Origin: an uncultured Methanospirillum sp.
GTDB taxonomy: Archaea; Halobacteriota; Methanomicrobia; Methanomicrobiales; Methanospirillaceae
Reading direction: 5' to 3'
NCBI RefSeq assembly: GCF_963668475.1
Contig: NZ_OY764544.1
Span: 3,862,860-3,926,859 of the forward strand
Length of the DNA: 64,000 nucleotides
The notes beneath the pieces are model-generated. The model was given only the letters and a program-made list of their open reading frames with translations, was not told the origin of the DNA and did not search any database. This document shows positions 35,731 to 44,181 of the stretch, piece after piece (the stretch's first letter is position 1; each line of letters starts with the position of its first letter). The translations under genes were made by a program, and so were the position numbers.

Positions 35731-36722
35731 AAGTTACACTGATGCATGGTGCGGGTGGCGAAGTTATGGGAGAGGTGATCGATATCGTCTCAAAGATCAC
35801 CAACAAGAACGCCGGTGGAATCGGTCTCGAATCACTTGATGACGGGGCAGTGATCCCTATCGGTAACTCCCAGGTTGTATTCACCACCGATTCGCATATC
35901 GTCAGGCCTCTCTTCTTCCCGGGAGGAGACATCGGGAGGATTTCTGTCTGCGGGACTATCAACGATATCGCTATGATGGGTGGAAAGCCTATCGCAATAT
36001 CATGCGGACTTGTTCTTGAGGAAGGGTTTGAGTTCGAGGATATCAACCGGATTGTTGACTCGATGAACGAGGCCCTGAACGAGACCGGGGTTGCCCTTGT
36101 GACCGGGGATACCAAGGTCATGGAGAAGGGCAACCTTGACAAGATCATGATCAATACCACCGGAATCGGTGTTGCAGAGACGGTTGTCCGGGACTGTGGG
36201 CTTGAGGTCGGTGACGTGATCATCGTGTCGGGAACCCTCGGGGATCATGGCTTTGCCGTTCTTGCAAGCCGTGAAGGATTTGAGTTCGGTGATCAGATCG
36301 TCTCTGATGTAGCACCACTTGCCGGAATGGTGCAGGAAGTCATGAAGGCAGGATCGATTCATGCCATGAAGGATCCGACCCGTGGCGGGTTTGCAAGTGC
36401 GATAAATGAGATGGCTAGAAAGTCTGGTGTTCAGGTCAGAATAACAGAAGAGACCCTGCCAATAAGGCCTGCTGTGAAGAGTGCCTCGATGCTGCTCGGT
36501 ATAGACCCCCTTGAGGTAGCCAACGAGGGGAAGGTTGTGATGAGCGTTAAGGCTGAAGATGCCGGGAAGATCCTTGCAGCTCTCCGTGGCCATAAATACG
36601 GGAAGGATGCCGCCATTGTTGGCAGGGTTGTCTCCGGGTCCGGGGTTATCATGGAGACCGCAGCCGGTGGAGAGAGGTTTATTGAGACTCCGCTTGGGGA
36701 TCCGGTACCGAGGGTATGCTAA
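35727..36722 (+). CDS. hypE: Hydrogenase maturation protein HypE
   Basis: A protein of 331 residues of the PurM-like ATPase family. MHGAGGEVMGEVIDIVSK, TTDSHIVRPLFFPGGDIGRI and KDPTRGGFASAINEMA are seen. It ends in DPVPRVC, the C-terminal Cys that carries the carbamoyl group dehydrated to the cyanide ligand of the [NiFe] site. It forms a coupled unit with hypA; the other hyp genes are elsewhere. Confidence 0.96.
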   Translation: MKVTLMHGAGGEVMGEVIDIVSKITNKNAGGIGLESLDDGAVIPIGNSQVVFTTDSHIVRPLFFPGGDIGRISVCGTINDIAMMGGKPIAISCGLVLEEGFEFEDINRIVDSMNEALNETGVALVTGDTKVMEKGNLDKIMINTTGIGVAETVVRDCGLEVGDVIIVSGTLGDHGFAVLASREGFEFGDQIVSDVAPLAGMVQEVMKAGSIHAMKDPTRGGFASAINEMARKSGVQVRITEETLPIRPAVKSASMLLGIDPLEVANEGKVVMSVKAEDAGKILAALRGHKYGKDAAIVGRVVSGSGVIMETAAGGERFIETPLGDPVPRVC

Positions 36723-36794
36723 ACCAAATTGGATAAAAACAAAAACCTTACTTCTTTCATTAATTATAATAGGTTTTTTTCAGAGTAAATAAAA

Positions 36795-38357
36795 ATGACT
36801 AGAAGCATTTTCGATAATCTAAATCGTCTTTTCTCATCAAAAGAAAAAATACTTCAATTGTTCTTAATATTAGCAATAGTTATCGGTTTTTTTTTCAAAT
36901 TAATTTCATATTCTAATATAATATTAGACAGCGATTCTGCCCAATTTGGACTTTATAGTTACTCTATTATTCAAGGAAATTTTTTATTTCATGAAATATA
37001 TTTATCAAGTTCAGGAAAATATTTCCTTGAACTGGTAATTTTCCATCTTCTTCCGCAATTTATTTCTAATTATGATCCATTAGTACTAAAATTATCTTTA
37101 TTTTCAATCTTTATTTGTTCGATGATGATTTTTTCCTATTTTGTATATTATTTAACCAAAGAGGTTACTAATGCCTTAATCTTCGCAGCATTACTTCTAA
37201 CATTAAATTCTTCTGCATTTAGTGAATTTGCAGACATTGCTCATATGTTTTCAGTTTTTTTCTGTGGTATTGCTCTTATTGTAACATCTTATTTTTTATC
37301 AAGTAAGGAAACCCATGATTTTAAAATTAAAACTCTGCTTTTGATGATTTTCCTAAGTATTTGTATTTCAATTGCATCCTACTCTGATCCCTACGTAATA
37401 CTCTGCTATACGATACCGATAATTGGAGCCTATGTTTTTTTCTTCAATATCAAAACAAAGATCACAAATTTGTTTTTTATTTTTATAACAACATTTTCAC
37501 TACTTACATATTTGTTTGGAGATTGGATTATTGAAACAATAATCGTAGATCCACCCAGAATCGTTTCTTATATGCCATTGGAAATCCGGCCATATACACA
37601 GATTGGGCCCTATATTTTTTTCTTTTTTAAAGGAATATCAAATTTATTAAATATTAATCTTTATTATCTCTGGGATGCGTTCACCCTAGAAAATTTTTGC
37701 ATTAGTATCGTTTTTATTATAATTGCAATTTATCTGTTGTACCTGTATTTGTTTCAACAGAATCCGGGGTATCGTAAAAATATGTTTATTTACTCCTATT
37801 TTGCTCTTTCATTCATATGTTTATTTATTTTTTATATATTTACTAGTATGAGCGCAGAGGGTATGTCTCATCTTAAATACCTGCTATATCCGATGGTAGT
37901 ATTTCTTTTATTGATTTCACTTTCAATCTCATCAAAAAATAAATTATTTACAACTCTGGTCTGCTTATTAATTTGTATTGGAGTAATTGGTAATCTTAAT
38001 TTAAATCAGAAATTTGAGACTGATTCAAACCAGAAGCAAACTGAACTCATAAAATTCCTTAACGATAATAGTTTACATTATGGATACAGTGATTATTGGG
38101 ATTCGAACCTCATTACGTATTTATCAAAATTCTTAGTAACTGTTAGAGCAATTACAATTGATAATAATGAGAGTGTAAAGACCTATCCCTATAACTGTAA
38201 TGATAACTGGTATAATTACCCTGATGGTGCTGATGTTTTTATTCTTACAAGTAATGAGAATACTTTATTAACTGATGAAAAACTTTCGTATGTATTGTCA
38301 ATAGACCCTCCAAAAAAGAAGTTACTGTGTAATGAATATTCAATTTATGTCTGGTAA
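36795..38357 (+). CDS. AT-rich GT-C-like multispanning membrane protein
   Basis: A protein of 520 residues with about ten or more hydrophobic segments and a soluble C-terminal part. The first extracytoplasmic loop contains IILDSDSAQFGLYSYSIIQG, a D-x-D-like acidic motif at the place used by lipid-phosphate-dependent GT-C glycosyltransferases. It is far more AT-rich than hypE on its left and the regulator on its right, so it was probably acquired. It may transfer a sugar from a polyprenyl-phosphate donor to a surface glycan or protein. The substrate is unknown. Confidence 0.65.
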   Translation: MTRSIFDNLNRLFSSKEKILQLFLILAIVIGFFFKLISYSNIILDSDSAQFGLYSYSIIQGNFLFHEIYLSSSGKYFLELVIFHLLPQFISNYDPLVLKLSLFSIFICSMMIFSYFVYYLTKEVTNALIFAALLLTLNSSAFSEFADIAHMFSVFFCGIALIVTSYFLSSKETHDFKIKTLLLMIFLSICISIASYSDPYVILCYTIPIIGAYVFFFNIKTKITNLFFIFITTFSLLTYLFGDWIIETIIVDPPRIVSYMPLEIRPYTQIGPYIFFFFKGISNLLNINLYYLWDAFTLENFCISIVFIIIAIYLLYLYLFQQNPGYRKNMFIYSYFALSFICLFIFYIFTSMSAEGMSHLKYLLYPMVVFLLLISLSISSKNKLFTTLVCLLICIGVIGNLNLNQKFETDSNQKQTELIKFLNDNSLHYGYSDYWDSNLITYLSKFLVTVRAITIDNNESVKTYPYNCNDNWYNYPDGADVFILTSNENTLLTDEKLSYVLSIDPPKKKLLCNEYSIYVW

Positions 38358-38412
38358 ATTGATTTCAATATAAGATGATTGAATTCCTCATGTTCACCGG
38401 TGAACCCTAAAA

Positions 38413-38781
38413 ATGACTCAATCTGATGATTCATCAAATCTCCATAGAACTGAATGGCGGGAATTATCCAAAGACCTTACCGGTCGTGAGATACTATACT
38501 ACATATCCGGTTCTCCAGACGGGGTCAGAGAGACGAAGATCAAGTCATTCATGCATGATGTCTTCAAGTACTCTTTTAGCGTATCAATCGAGACCCACCT
38601 GGAGAAACTCGAGAAAGAGAATCTGATCTCGAGAGAGACAACCCGAAGCGGTGCCAGGATCTGGCATGCTAATCAGGATAAGGTTCTTGAGCTGGTCCAA
38701 AGAGAACTTGAAGAGATGAAGTATCGTGAAGAAGAACTTCGTGAACTTCATGCGTACCTGGTTAGTATGTATGGTGACTGA
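38413..38781 (+). CDS. Winged-helix protein with C-terminal coiled-coil helix
   Basis: A protein of 122 residues. A winged-helix-like core (LTGREILYYISGSPDGVRET, VSIETHLEKLEKENLISRET) is followed by a charged helix (LVQRELEEMKYREEELRELH) that could dimerise. It is probably a transcriptional regulator of the methanogen type. It stands at the left border of the insertion-sequence region; whether it regulates the membrane protein upstream is unknown. Confidence 0.65.
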   Translation: MTQSDDSSNLHRTEWRELSKDLTGREILYYISGSPDGVRETKIKSFMHDVFKYSFSVSIETHLEKLEKENLISRETTRSGARIWHANQDKVLELVQRELEEMKYREEELRELHAYLVSMYGD

Positions 38782-39100
38782 CCTGGCCGGTCCCTAATTG
38801 AAGGTAGCACATTTCCATTTTTTTCATTGCTTTGAATCAAATCCGGTGATATATTCAAGGCAATGCTTTGAGAATTTCTCTAAAAAAACGGATGATGTAT
38901 CCATCAGACTCCCCTGATGAAAAACGGTTAAGTCATCAGGTATGAGTGGATAATGGGCAGAGCAGGCTGTTCTAATTTTAGGATTTGATCCTGAGAAAAA
39001 ACTAACCGTTAAATTGCTCTCGCAGGCTACCATGCGACGTAAATCGCGAATGTCAAATTTGCCTGTAAGGCAATTCATCTGCCCATCACCTCTGATATTT
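38782..39100 (+). other. IS110 upstream non-coding end, putative bridge-RNA region
   Basis: About 320 bases without a gene lie directly upstream of the IS110 transposase. In the IS110 subgroup, this left non-coding end is known to encode the bridge RNA that selects target and donor. Small inverted repeats are visible, for example TTGCC-TGTAA-GGCAA at about 39059-39073. The exact IS end was not determined, because IS110 elements lack clear terminal repeats. The RNA assignment follows from family knowledge and position. Confidence 0.4.
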
Positions 39101-40345
39101 ATGACCGAACAGATACAAGTAGCCGCTGGTCTTGACCTTCACAAGTCGTTCATCGTGGCAACTATTCTGACCTTAACCGGGGATAAGTTAATCAATCGGT
39201 TTGATAGAACGCAATCTGGGCTCATAGCACTCAAAAACTGGATAATCTCCTATAATGTAGAGGCTGTTGGTTGCGAATCAACAAGTGACTACTGGGTTAG
39301 GATTTTCGATCTTCTTAACCCAATTTGCAAAGTAATTGTGGGAAATGCCCGAGATATGAAAGCACTCTCCCACAAAAAGACAGACAAGATCGATTCAGAA
39401 TTTATAGCGCTTATTACTCTGAAGGACATGATTCATCCATCTCGAATTTTTCCTGCAGAGGATCGAGAATTCCGTTTAACTGTCAGGTTGAGACACAAAC
39501 TCGTTCAAAAACGCTCTTCAATTAAGAATGAAATCCACCATATTCTCGATTCTGAACTGTTCCGCTTGTCTTCAGTTTTAACAGATATATTTGGGAAGTC
39601 AGGTGCCCTGATCATGAAGGGGATTCTAAATGATATGCCAGTAGATGAAATTCTCTCGTTGCTACCTGCTTCTGTTCTCAAAAAGGAAGAGGCTTTGAGA
39701 GATGTTTTAAATACCACTTTATCAGAAGGGGCTCTAACTCGTCTTGCATCTTGTCTTCGTATCATCAAAATACTGAATCAGGAAATCGCTGAATTGACCA
39801 ATATCTCAACAAATTATGCTTTTATGAATTTTCCCAGGGAGTATGAGATCCTCAAATCAGTTCCTGGTATTGGAGACATTACTACGGTTACTCTTCTTGC
39901 TGAGATAGGTGATGTTAAAGATTTCTCATCAGGTGATAAATTAGCAAGCTGGCTTGGAATTGTTCCAAGAGTATACCAATCTGCTGATAAACTGTATACT
40001 GGGTCAATTACAAAACGGGGATCCAGAGTGGCAAGATGGATTCTTATCCAGGCTGCTCATGCAGCAGTGAAGGCTCGGGATAATGATTTGAAAACGTTCT
40101 ATCTCGGAAAAAAAGATGTCATTGGCAATGGGAAAGCTATCGTGAGTGTTGCAAGAAAGATGGTGGTCATTATCTGGCATCTTCTGGTTAATGATGAGAC
40201 ATACAAAGATACTCAATACCGGGCTGTTAAGCCAACTAAGAAAGTCTACGTGAAGGTTCCAAGAATGACTTCGATTGAAGAGGTTTTAAAACTGTTACGA
40301 GAAGCATCTGTCATTCTTCAAGAACCAGATCCAGAAAAAGGTTAA
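39101..40345 (+). CDS. IS110-family transposase
   Basis: A protein of 414 residues. The N-terminal RuvC-like DEDD domain shows VAAGLDLHKSFIVATI, CESTSDYWVRIFDLL and KKTDKIDSEFIALITL; the C-terminal Transposase_20 domain contains LKSVPGIGDITTVTLLAEIG with the catalytic Ser region after it (SWLGIVPRVYQSADKLYTGS). It looks full length and intact. The ATG at 39101 is preferred because the family begins a few residues before GLDLHK. Its right side runs within 30 bases of an IS630-like fragment. Confidence 0.93.
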   Translation: MTEQIQVAAGLDLHKSFIVATILTLTGDKLINRFDRTQSGLIALKNWIISYNVEAVGCESTSDYWVRIFDLLNPICKVIVGNARDMKALSHKKTDKIDSEFIALITLKDMIHPSRIFPAEDREFRLTVRLRHKLVQKRSSIKNEIHHILDSELFRLSSVLTDIFGKSGALIMKGILNDMPVDEILSLLPASVLKKEEALRDVLNTTLSEGALTRLASCLRIIKILNQEIAELTNISTNYAFMNFPREYEILKSVPGIGDITTVTLLAEIGDVKDFSSGDKLASWLGIVPRVYQSADKLYTGSITKRGSRVARWILIQAAHAAVKARDNDLKTFYLGKKDVIGNGKAIVSVARKMVVIIWHLLVNDETYKDTQYRAVKPTKKVYVKVPRMTSIEEVLKLLREASVILQEPDPEKG

Positions 40346-40512
40346 CCCGGTACTTCCTTGACCGGATTTTTCATGACAAACGAACTTAAACCTCACCTAA
40401 AAAAGTGTTGGGTAATCCCACCCAAACAGAACGCTGAATTTGTTGCTCATATGGAAGATGTCCTTGAAATTTATCATCTTCCATATAATCCAAATATCCC
40501 TGTTATTTGCAT

Positions 40513-40517
40513 GGATG
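40513..40517. repeat. Target-site duplication GGATG, left copy
   Basis: GGATG directly precedes the left inverted repeat of the ISH3-like element and is matched by GGATG at 41811-41815 directly after the right inverted repeat. Five bases is within the usual range for ISH3 elements. Confidence 0.85.
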
Positions 40518-41810
40518 CAGTAGTTCACTAACTCAATTTTTCGACGCCGAGTGCAATTCGGTACCTTAATATAGATACGAGTTGGCCCCTGTGGCATATC
40601 AGTTTAAATCCAATCCTGCGACAAATTGCCCTTCAATTAGTGAGAAGACGTGCTTTAGAAGGGTCGTTTCTGCGCTTGACAATACTCTTCTAATCCCGAT
40701 TCGAGGAAAACTGAATCGGAGAAAAGTTATTGAAACAGTCGTCGGAATGGCTTCTAATCAGGGATCAATTCATTCAACAACGAATAGTCTTGTTAATGTT
40801 CCTTGTGAAACCTCAATGCGGCACCACCTTCAGAAACTAACTTTGACTTTCTTCAGGAAAATAATGTAGAAATACTAACCTCTGATGCAATATCTATCCT
40901 TAATCCTGGAACAGCGTATAAATTCGCAATAGATTTTACGTTGGATCCCTACTATGGTAATCAAACCCAGGAAAACTGTGATTATATTGTTCGAAGCCAG
41001 AAAAATAAGTCTACAAACGACTTTTACGGATATGCAACTCTGTATGTCATTAACAAAAACCGTCAGCTTACTTTATCCATCCTCCCGATGCATCCGGAGT
41101 TCTCTTCAGCTTACTATGTAGCATACTTTTTGGACGTAATTAAGTCATTAAACCTGAAGATGGAGTTTTTTTGTTTAGATCGTGGATTTTATAGTAAAAA
41201 AGTTATCAAACTATTACAGATCTGCGATCTGCCTCACATTATCCCAGTAAAAAGACATGGAAAACGGATGATAGAGTTATTAGACGGAAGAGGATCAAGG
41301 TTTGACACCTATACAATGAAGGACCGAAAGTGTCCAGTTACTTTCAGATTAGCTGTTGTTACCACATACTCGAAAGGGAAAAGAGGGAAGAACAAAGCGA
41401 TTAACTATGGATATGTTGTATTTGGAATAGATTGGAAGTTCAAAAAGATTTTCAACATATATCGTACTCGATTCGCAATTGAATCATCTTATAGGATGAG
41501 AAACCGGTCAAAGCCTAAAACATCGTCTAAAAGTGTAAAAATTAGCTATTTTTACGCCATAGTTTCAATGCTCTTAAAGAATATTTGGCTTGCGATAGCA
41601 CGGGATTTTTTTTCACCCATCCAGACAGGTCCTCGTGTAATTATTTTGCGTGCATTCAGGTTTGAATGGTTCCTTGATCTCCTTTGGAATTATTCAAAAA
41701 AGTTGAGAAAGTTTGGGGACTCGAATTCACTCATACAGGGTTCCAATTGAGAGATATCGATATAGTTGCGTTAAATAATTGAGATCTGTAAATGAGTTAG
41801 CGAACTACTG
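40518..41810 (+). mobile_element. ISH3-like insertion sequence, 1293 bp
   Basis: Both ends are defined. The left end CAGTAGTTCACTAACTCA (40518-40535) and the complement of the right end (41793-41810) agree at 17 of 18 bases. It is flanked by GGATG duplications. The single internal transposase gene is in two frames, so the copy is probably inactive unless frameshifting occurs. The intact ends and duplication show that it inserted after the IS630-like element, fairly recently. Confidence 0.9.
40582..41750 (+). pseudogene. ISH3-family transposase with frameshift
   Basis: The first 95 codons run to a TAG at about 40867. The rest, starting about EILTSDAISILNPGTAYKF, is one frame over and continues to 41750. 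The shift lies near 40845. The second part holds the DDE domain: FAIDFTLDPYYG (first Asp), FFCLDRGFYSKKVIKLL (second Asp) and YRTRFAIESSYRMRN (the Glu of the Y-R-E signature). ISH3 elements are typical of archaea. A lost base or a programmed shift would both fit; the first is more likely. Confidence 0.85.
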
Positions 41811-41815
41811 GGATG
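41793..41815. repeat. Right inverted repeat of ISH3-like element plus target duplication
   Basis: Bases 41793-41810 are the imperfect inverted copy of the left end (one mismatch of 18); GGATG at 41811-41815 is the second copy of the target site. Confidence 0.88.
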
Positions 41816-42392
41816 AGAAACCGATTCAATTTATTTCTTATACCAGACCTTCAATTCCTCCATCACCATCTCATCCTGAACGATTTGACTATGAATATCA
41901 GAGAAATGGAACGTCAAATATCTTTATTTTCACTGAACCATTGAAAGGTTGGCGAAAAGCGGTTGTAAAGGAAAGGAAAACAAAGCAGGATTGGGCTGAA
42001 GAAATCCGAACGTTATTAGTTCAGGATTACCCATCTGCATCGAAAATTATTTTGATCTGCGATAATTTGAATATCCATACAATAGGGGCATTATATGCAA
42101 CATTTACACCTAAAGAAGCATTGAACCTCTCCAAACGATTAGAGGTTCATCACACACCAAAACATGGTTCATGGCTAAACATTGCAGAAATTGAGTTGAG
42201 TGTAATGACTACGCAATGTTTAAACAGAAGAATTGGGGATCCTATTTCTTTAAAAAATGAAATTAAAGTTTGGCAGAAGAACCGAAATGAAAATCAAAAG
42301 GCAGTAAACTGGCAATTCAAATCAGAAGATGCAAGAATTAAACTGCATCATCTCTATCCACAAATTTAAGTGGCGAGGGGCACTAGTTATGG

Positions 42393-42940
42393 CCAGAAAA
42401 GAGAAACCCGATCTCGTCCTGCTTGATCTGGTCATGCCGGAAATGGACGGATTTGATGTAGCAATGGCCTTTCGAAATAATCCTGATTTGGACCAGATCC
42501 CTATTATTGGGGTATTTGCCTCTGTCTCACCTAGAGAACGTAGAAAAGAGTTTGAACAAGTGTGTGACGGTTTTGTGGGTAAACCAATCTCTTTTGATGA
42601 TCTTCTCAATAAAATTCAGCTCTCTCTGGGAATAACCTGGAATGTGGTTCCGGCACCTTCTGCATCCCGATCCCTTAGAGAACCTACAGAGAAAGAGAAA
42701 CCAATGGTAATACCCCCGGAACAGACATTACAGGCCATCATTTCTCTGGTAAAACAGGGAATGTTTAGTGGTGAGTTACCATCGATACTGGTAGAACTGC
42801 AGACAGATAGTAGGTATATTCCGTTCTGTGAACAGATTTATCGGTTTGTCCGAAGCTATGATGATAAAAAAATACTCTCTTTCATCGCCGGGGTAAGAGA
42901 AAGGCGGGATTTTTTCGATCCGCAGTCGGGACATGAATAA
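42393..42940 (+). pseudogene. Response regulator missing its N-terminus (IS-truncated)
   Basis: The sequence opens in the middle of a receiver domain (LVMARKEKPDLVLLDLVMPE, with the phosphoacceptor Asp), then FASVSPRERRKEFEQ and DGFVGKPISFDDL. A linker and a helical C-terminal segment of about 90 residues follow. The first 30-40 receiver residues, with the acidic pair, are absent; the upstream bases belong to the IS630 end. An open frame runs back into the IS (ATG at 42329), but that start is an artefact of the insertion. The missing piece was not found left of the IS cluster. Confidence 0.75.
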
Positions 42941-43317
42941 AATTCCTTCGACGTCAGGTCTTCAGTTCCTCCCTACTGTTCCCCATTATCGAATTATAAC
43001 CTAATTCAGGAAAAATGGGGTTCTTTTCGCATCCTACCCCAACCCATCTTTCCGGATATCTGCTGCTGTATCGGTGCTAAATAGGGTCATTTCCGGGCAC
43101 GTAAAGAGTGCCAGACGGACAATCTGGGTATGAAATGGCAGATTCGCGAAATTGGGGTCCTCTTTTTGCTGAAATGTTGCCTATTGAAGCTCTGGAAAGG
43201 AGAATTGGAGGCTAAAAATGATTTCTGTTGGTGATATCTCTCATCTCCATCCCGGACGACCCCGATATTCCGGCATCTGACGGCGGGTCTGACACTAAAA
43301 CCGGTTCCGGGTCCGGA
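42941..43317. other. Gene-free stretch with small hairpins
   Basis: No coding frame is convincing. There is a short hairpin GGCAC-N7-GTGCC (43096-43112). Just downstream, GGAC/GTCC enclosing AATCT/AGATT (about 43117-43160) is followed by a T-run (TCTTTTT), which could act as a terminator or belong to a small RNA. Confidence 0.3.
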
Positions 43318-43740
43318 TTATTCAATAAATCCTCGTGATGACATTCTTTCATGATCCAGGAAAAGGGCCATGCCTGTTTTCATTCTCCTGAAGTTTAGGG
43401 TCTCGTAAAAGTGCTCTTTCCCGGGAGAAGCGTAGAGGATCACATTGCAACCGGGAATCTTGTCAAGGAGATGATTCACGATGGTTGTACCAATTGTCTT
43501 TCCCTGGTATTCAGGGGATACTGCCACATCGTACATTGAAGCCTGGTACGTTCCATCAGAAATAACCCGGCCGAACCCGATCAGGGTATCCCCGTCAAAA
43601 ACAAAAATGACTGCGTAACTGTTTTTAAACGCTTTCCGGTGTACATCCCCATCGAAATAACTCATGCCACCGTTTTTCAGAATCTCAGACACACGGTCCC
43701 AGTTTATTCCAGAACACGAATGGCGCACGATAATATCCAT
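43318..43740 (-). CDS. GNAT-family N-acetyltransferase
   Basis: A protein of 140 residues. The acetyl-CoA-binding motif A is VSPEYQGKTIGTTIVNHLL (Q-G-K-T-I-G loop); the C-terminal part has LYASPGKEHFYETLNFRRMK. This layout fits small-molecule or amine acetyltransferases, and the substrate is unknown. It stands alone between the IS cluster and the large kinase. Confidence 0.9.
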   Translation of the reverse strand: MDIIVRHSCSGINWDRVSEILKNGGMSYFDGDVHRKAFKNSYAVIFVFDGDTLIGFGRVISDGTYQASMYDVAVSPEYQGKTIGTTIVNHLLDKIPGCNVILYASPGKEHFYETLNFRRMKTGMALFLDHERMSSRGFIE

Positions 43741-43905
43741 ATTTTCACCTTCCCGTTGTCCGGTATTATTCTTAGGGGAATTCTGCTAGAAAAAAATTCG
43801 CGTGATATTTTCGAGAACCAGAAATAAGGTGCTTGTTACCTTCAATCATTAAAATGAAATTCTTCCTTCCTGATTGAATACCGGCGGGCATGAACTGCGA
43901 GAGAG

Positions 43906-43968
43906 AGTCGCACTTATAGGTAGTGGCAAACTTTCTGGAAAGATTGCCTTAAACTATGAAGTGCGACT
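43906..43968. repeat. Nested perfect inverted repeat, candidate structured RNA or MITE remnant
   Basis: AGTCGCACTT (43906-43915) pairs perfectly with AAGTGCGACT (43959-43968). Inside it, GGCAA-A-CTTT (43925-43934), a CTGG loop and AAAG-A-TTGCC (43939-43948) form a second stem with a single A-A mismatch. The result is a 63-base two-stem structure in the otherwise gene-free gap 43741-44181. No open frame covers it. It could be a small RNA, a transposon-end remnant or a protein-binding cruciform. Confidence 0.5.
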
Positions 43969-44181
43969 TGGATCCATGTCAAAAAACCTCCGATAGACTA
44001 CGATTATTCCAAGATCTTAATCTTCCTAGAAATCAGAACACTCCATCAGCTCGCATTAAAACGCGAACAATGATAATGGGTGGAACGGCCGGTTAATGTA
44101 TATATCCAGAATCCCTGTAGAAATAACCTTATCTGGTAAAAAACCCTTTAGAACCATATCGGGAACGGGCCAGGTTTAACA

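Larger units (their letters stand above)
40373..42392 (+). mobile_element. Truncated IS630-like element interrupted by an ISH3-like element
   Basis: The transposase DDE domain is in two pieces. The left part (40373-40517) reads LKKCWVIPPKQNAEFVAHME and ends at VICMD; the right part (41812-42369) resumes DEKPIQFISYTRPSIPPSPS and continues through KIILICDNLNIHTIGALYAT to the end (HTPKHGSWLNIAEIELSVM). Removing the inserted element and one target copy restores CMDEKP in frame. The N-terminal helix-turn-helix part and left end are missing next to the IS110. The right end is probably GTGGCGAGGGGCAC followed by TA, the IS630 target, at about 42379-42394. Confidence 0.85.

Noticed and set aside
42329..42392. 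Start ATG 42329 for the response regulator
   Set aside because: These codons are the end of the IS630-like transposase gene in another frame. The apparent N-terminus is created by the insertion junction.
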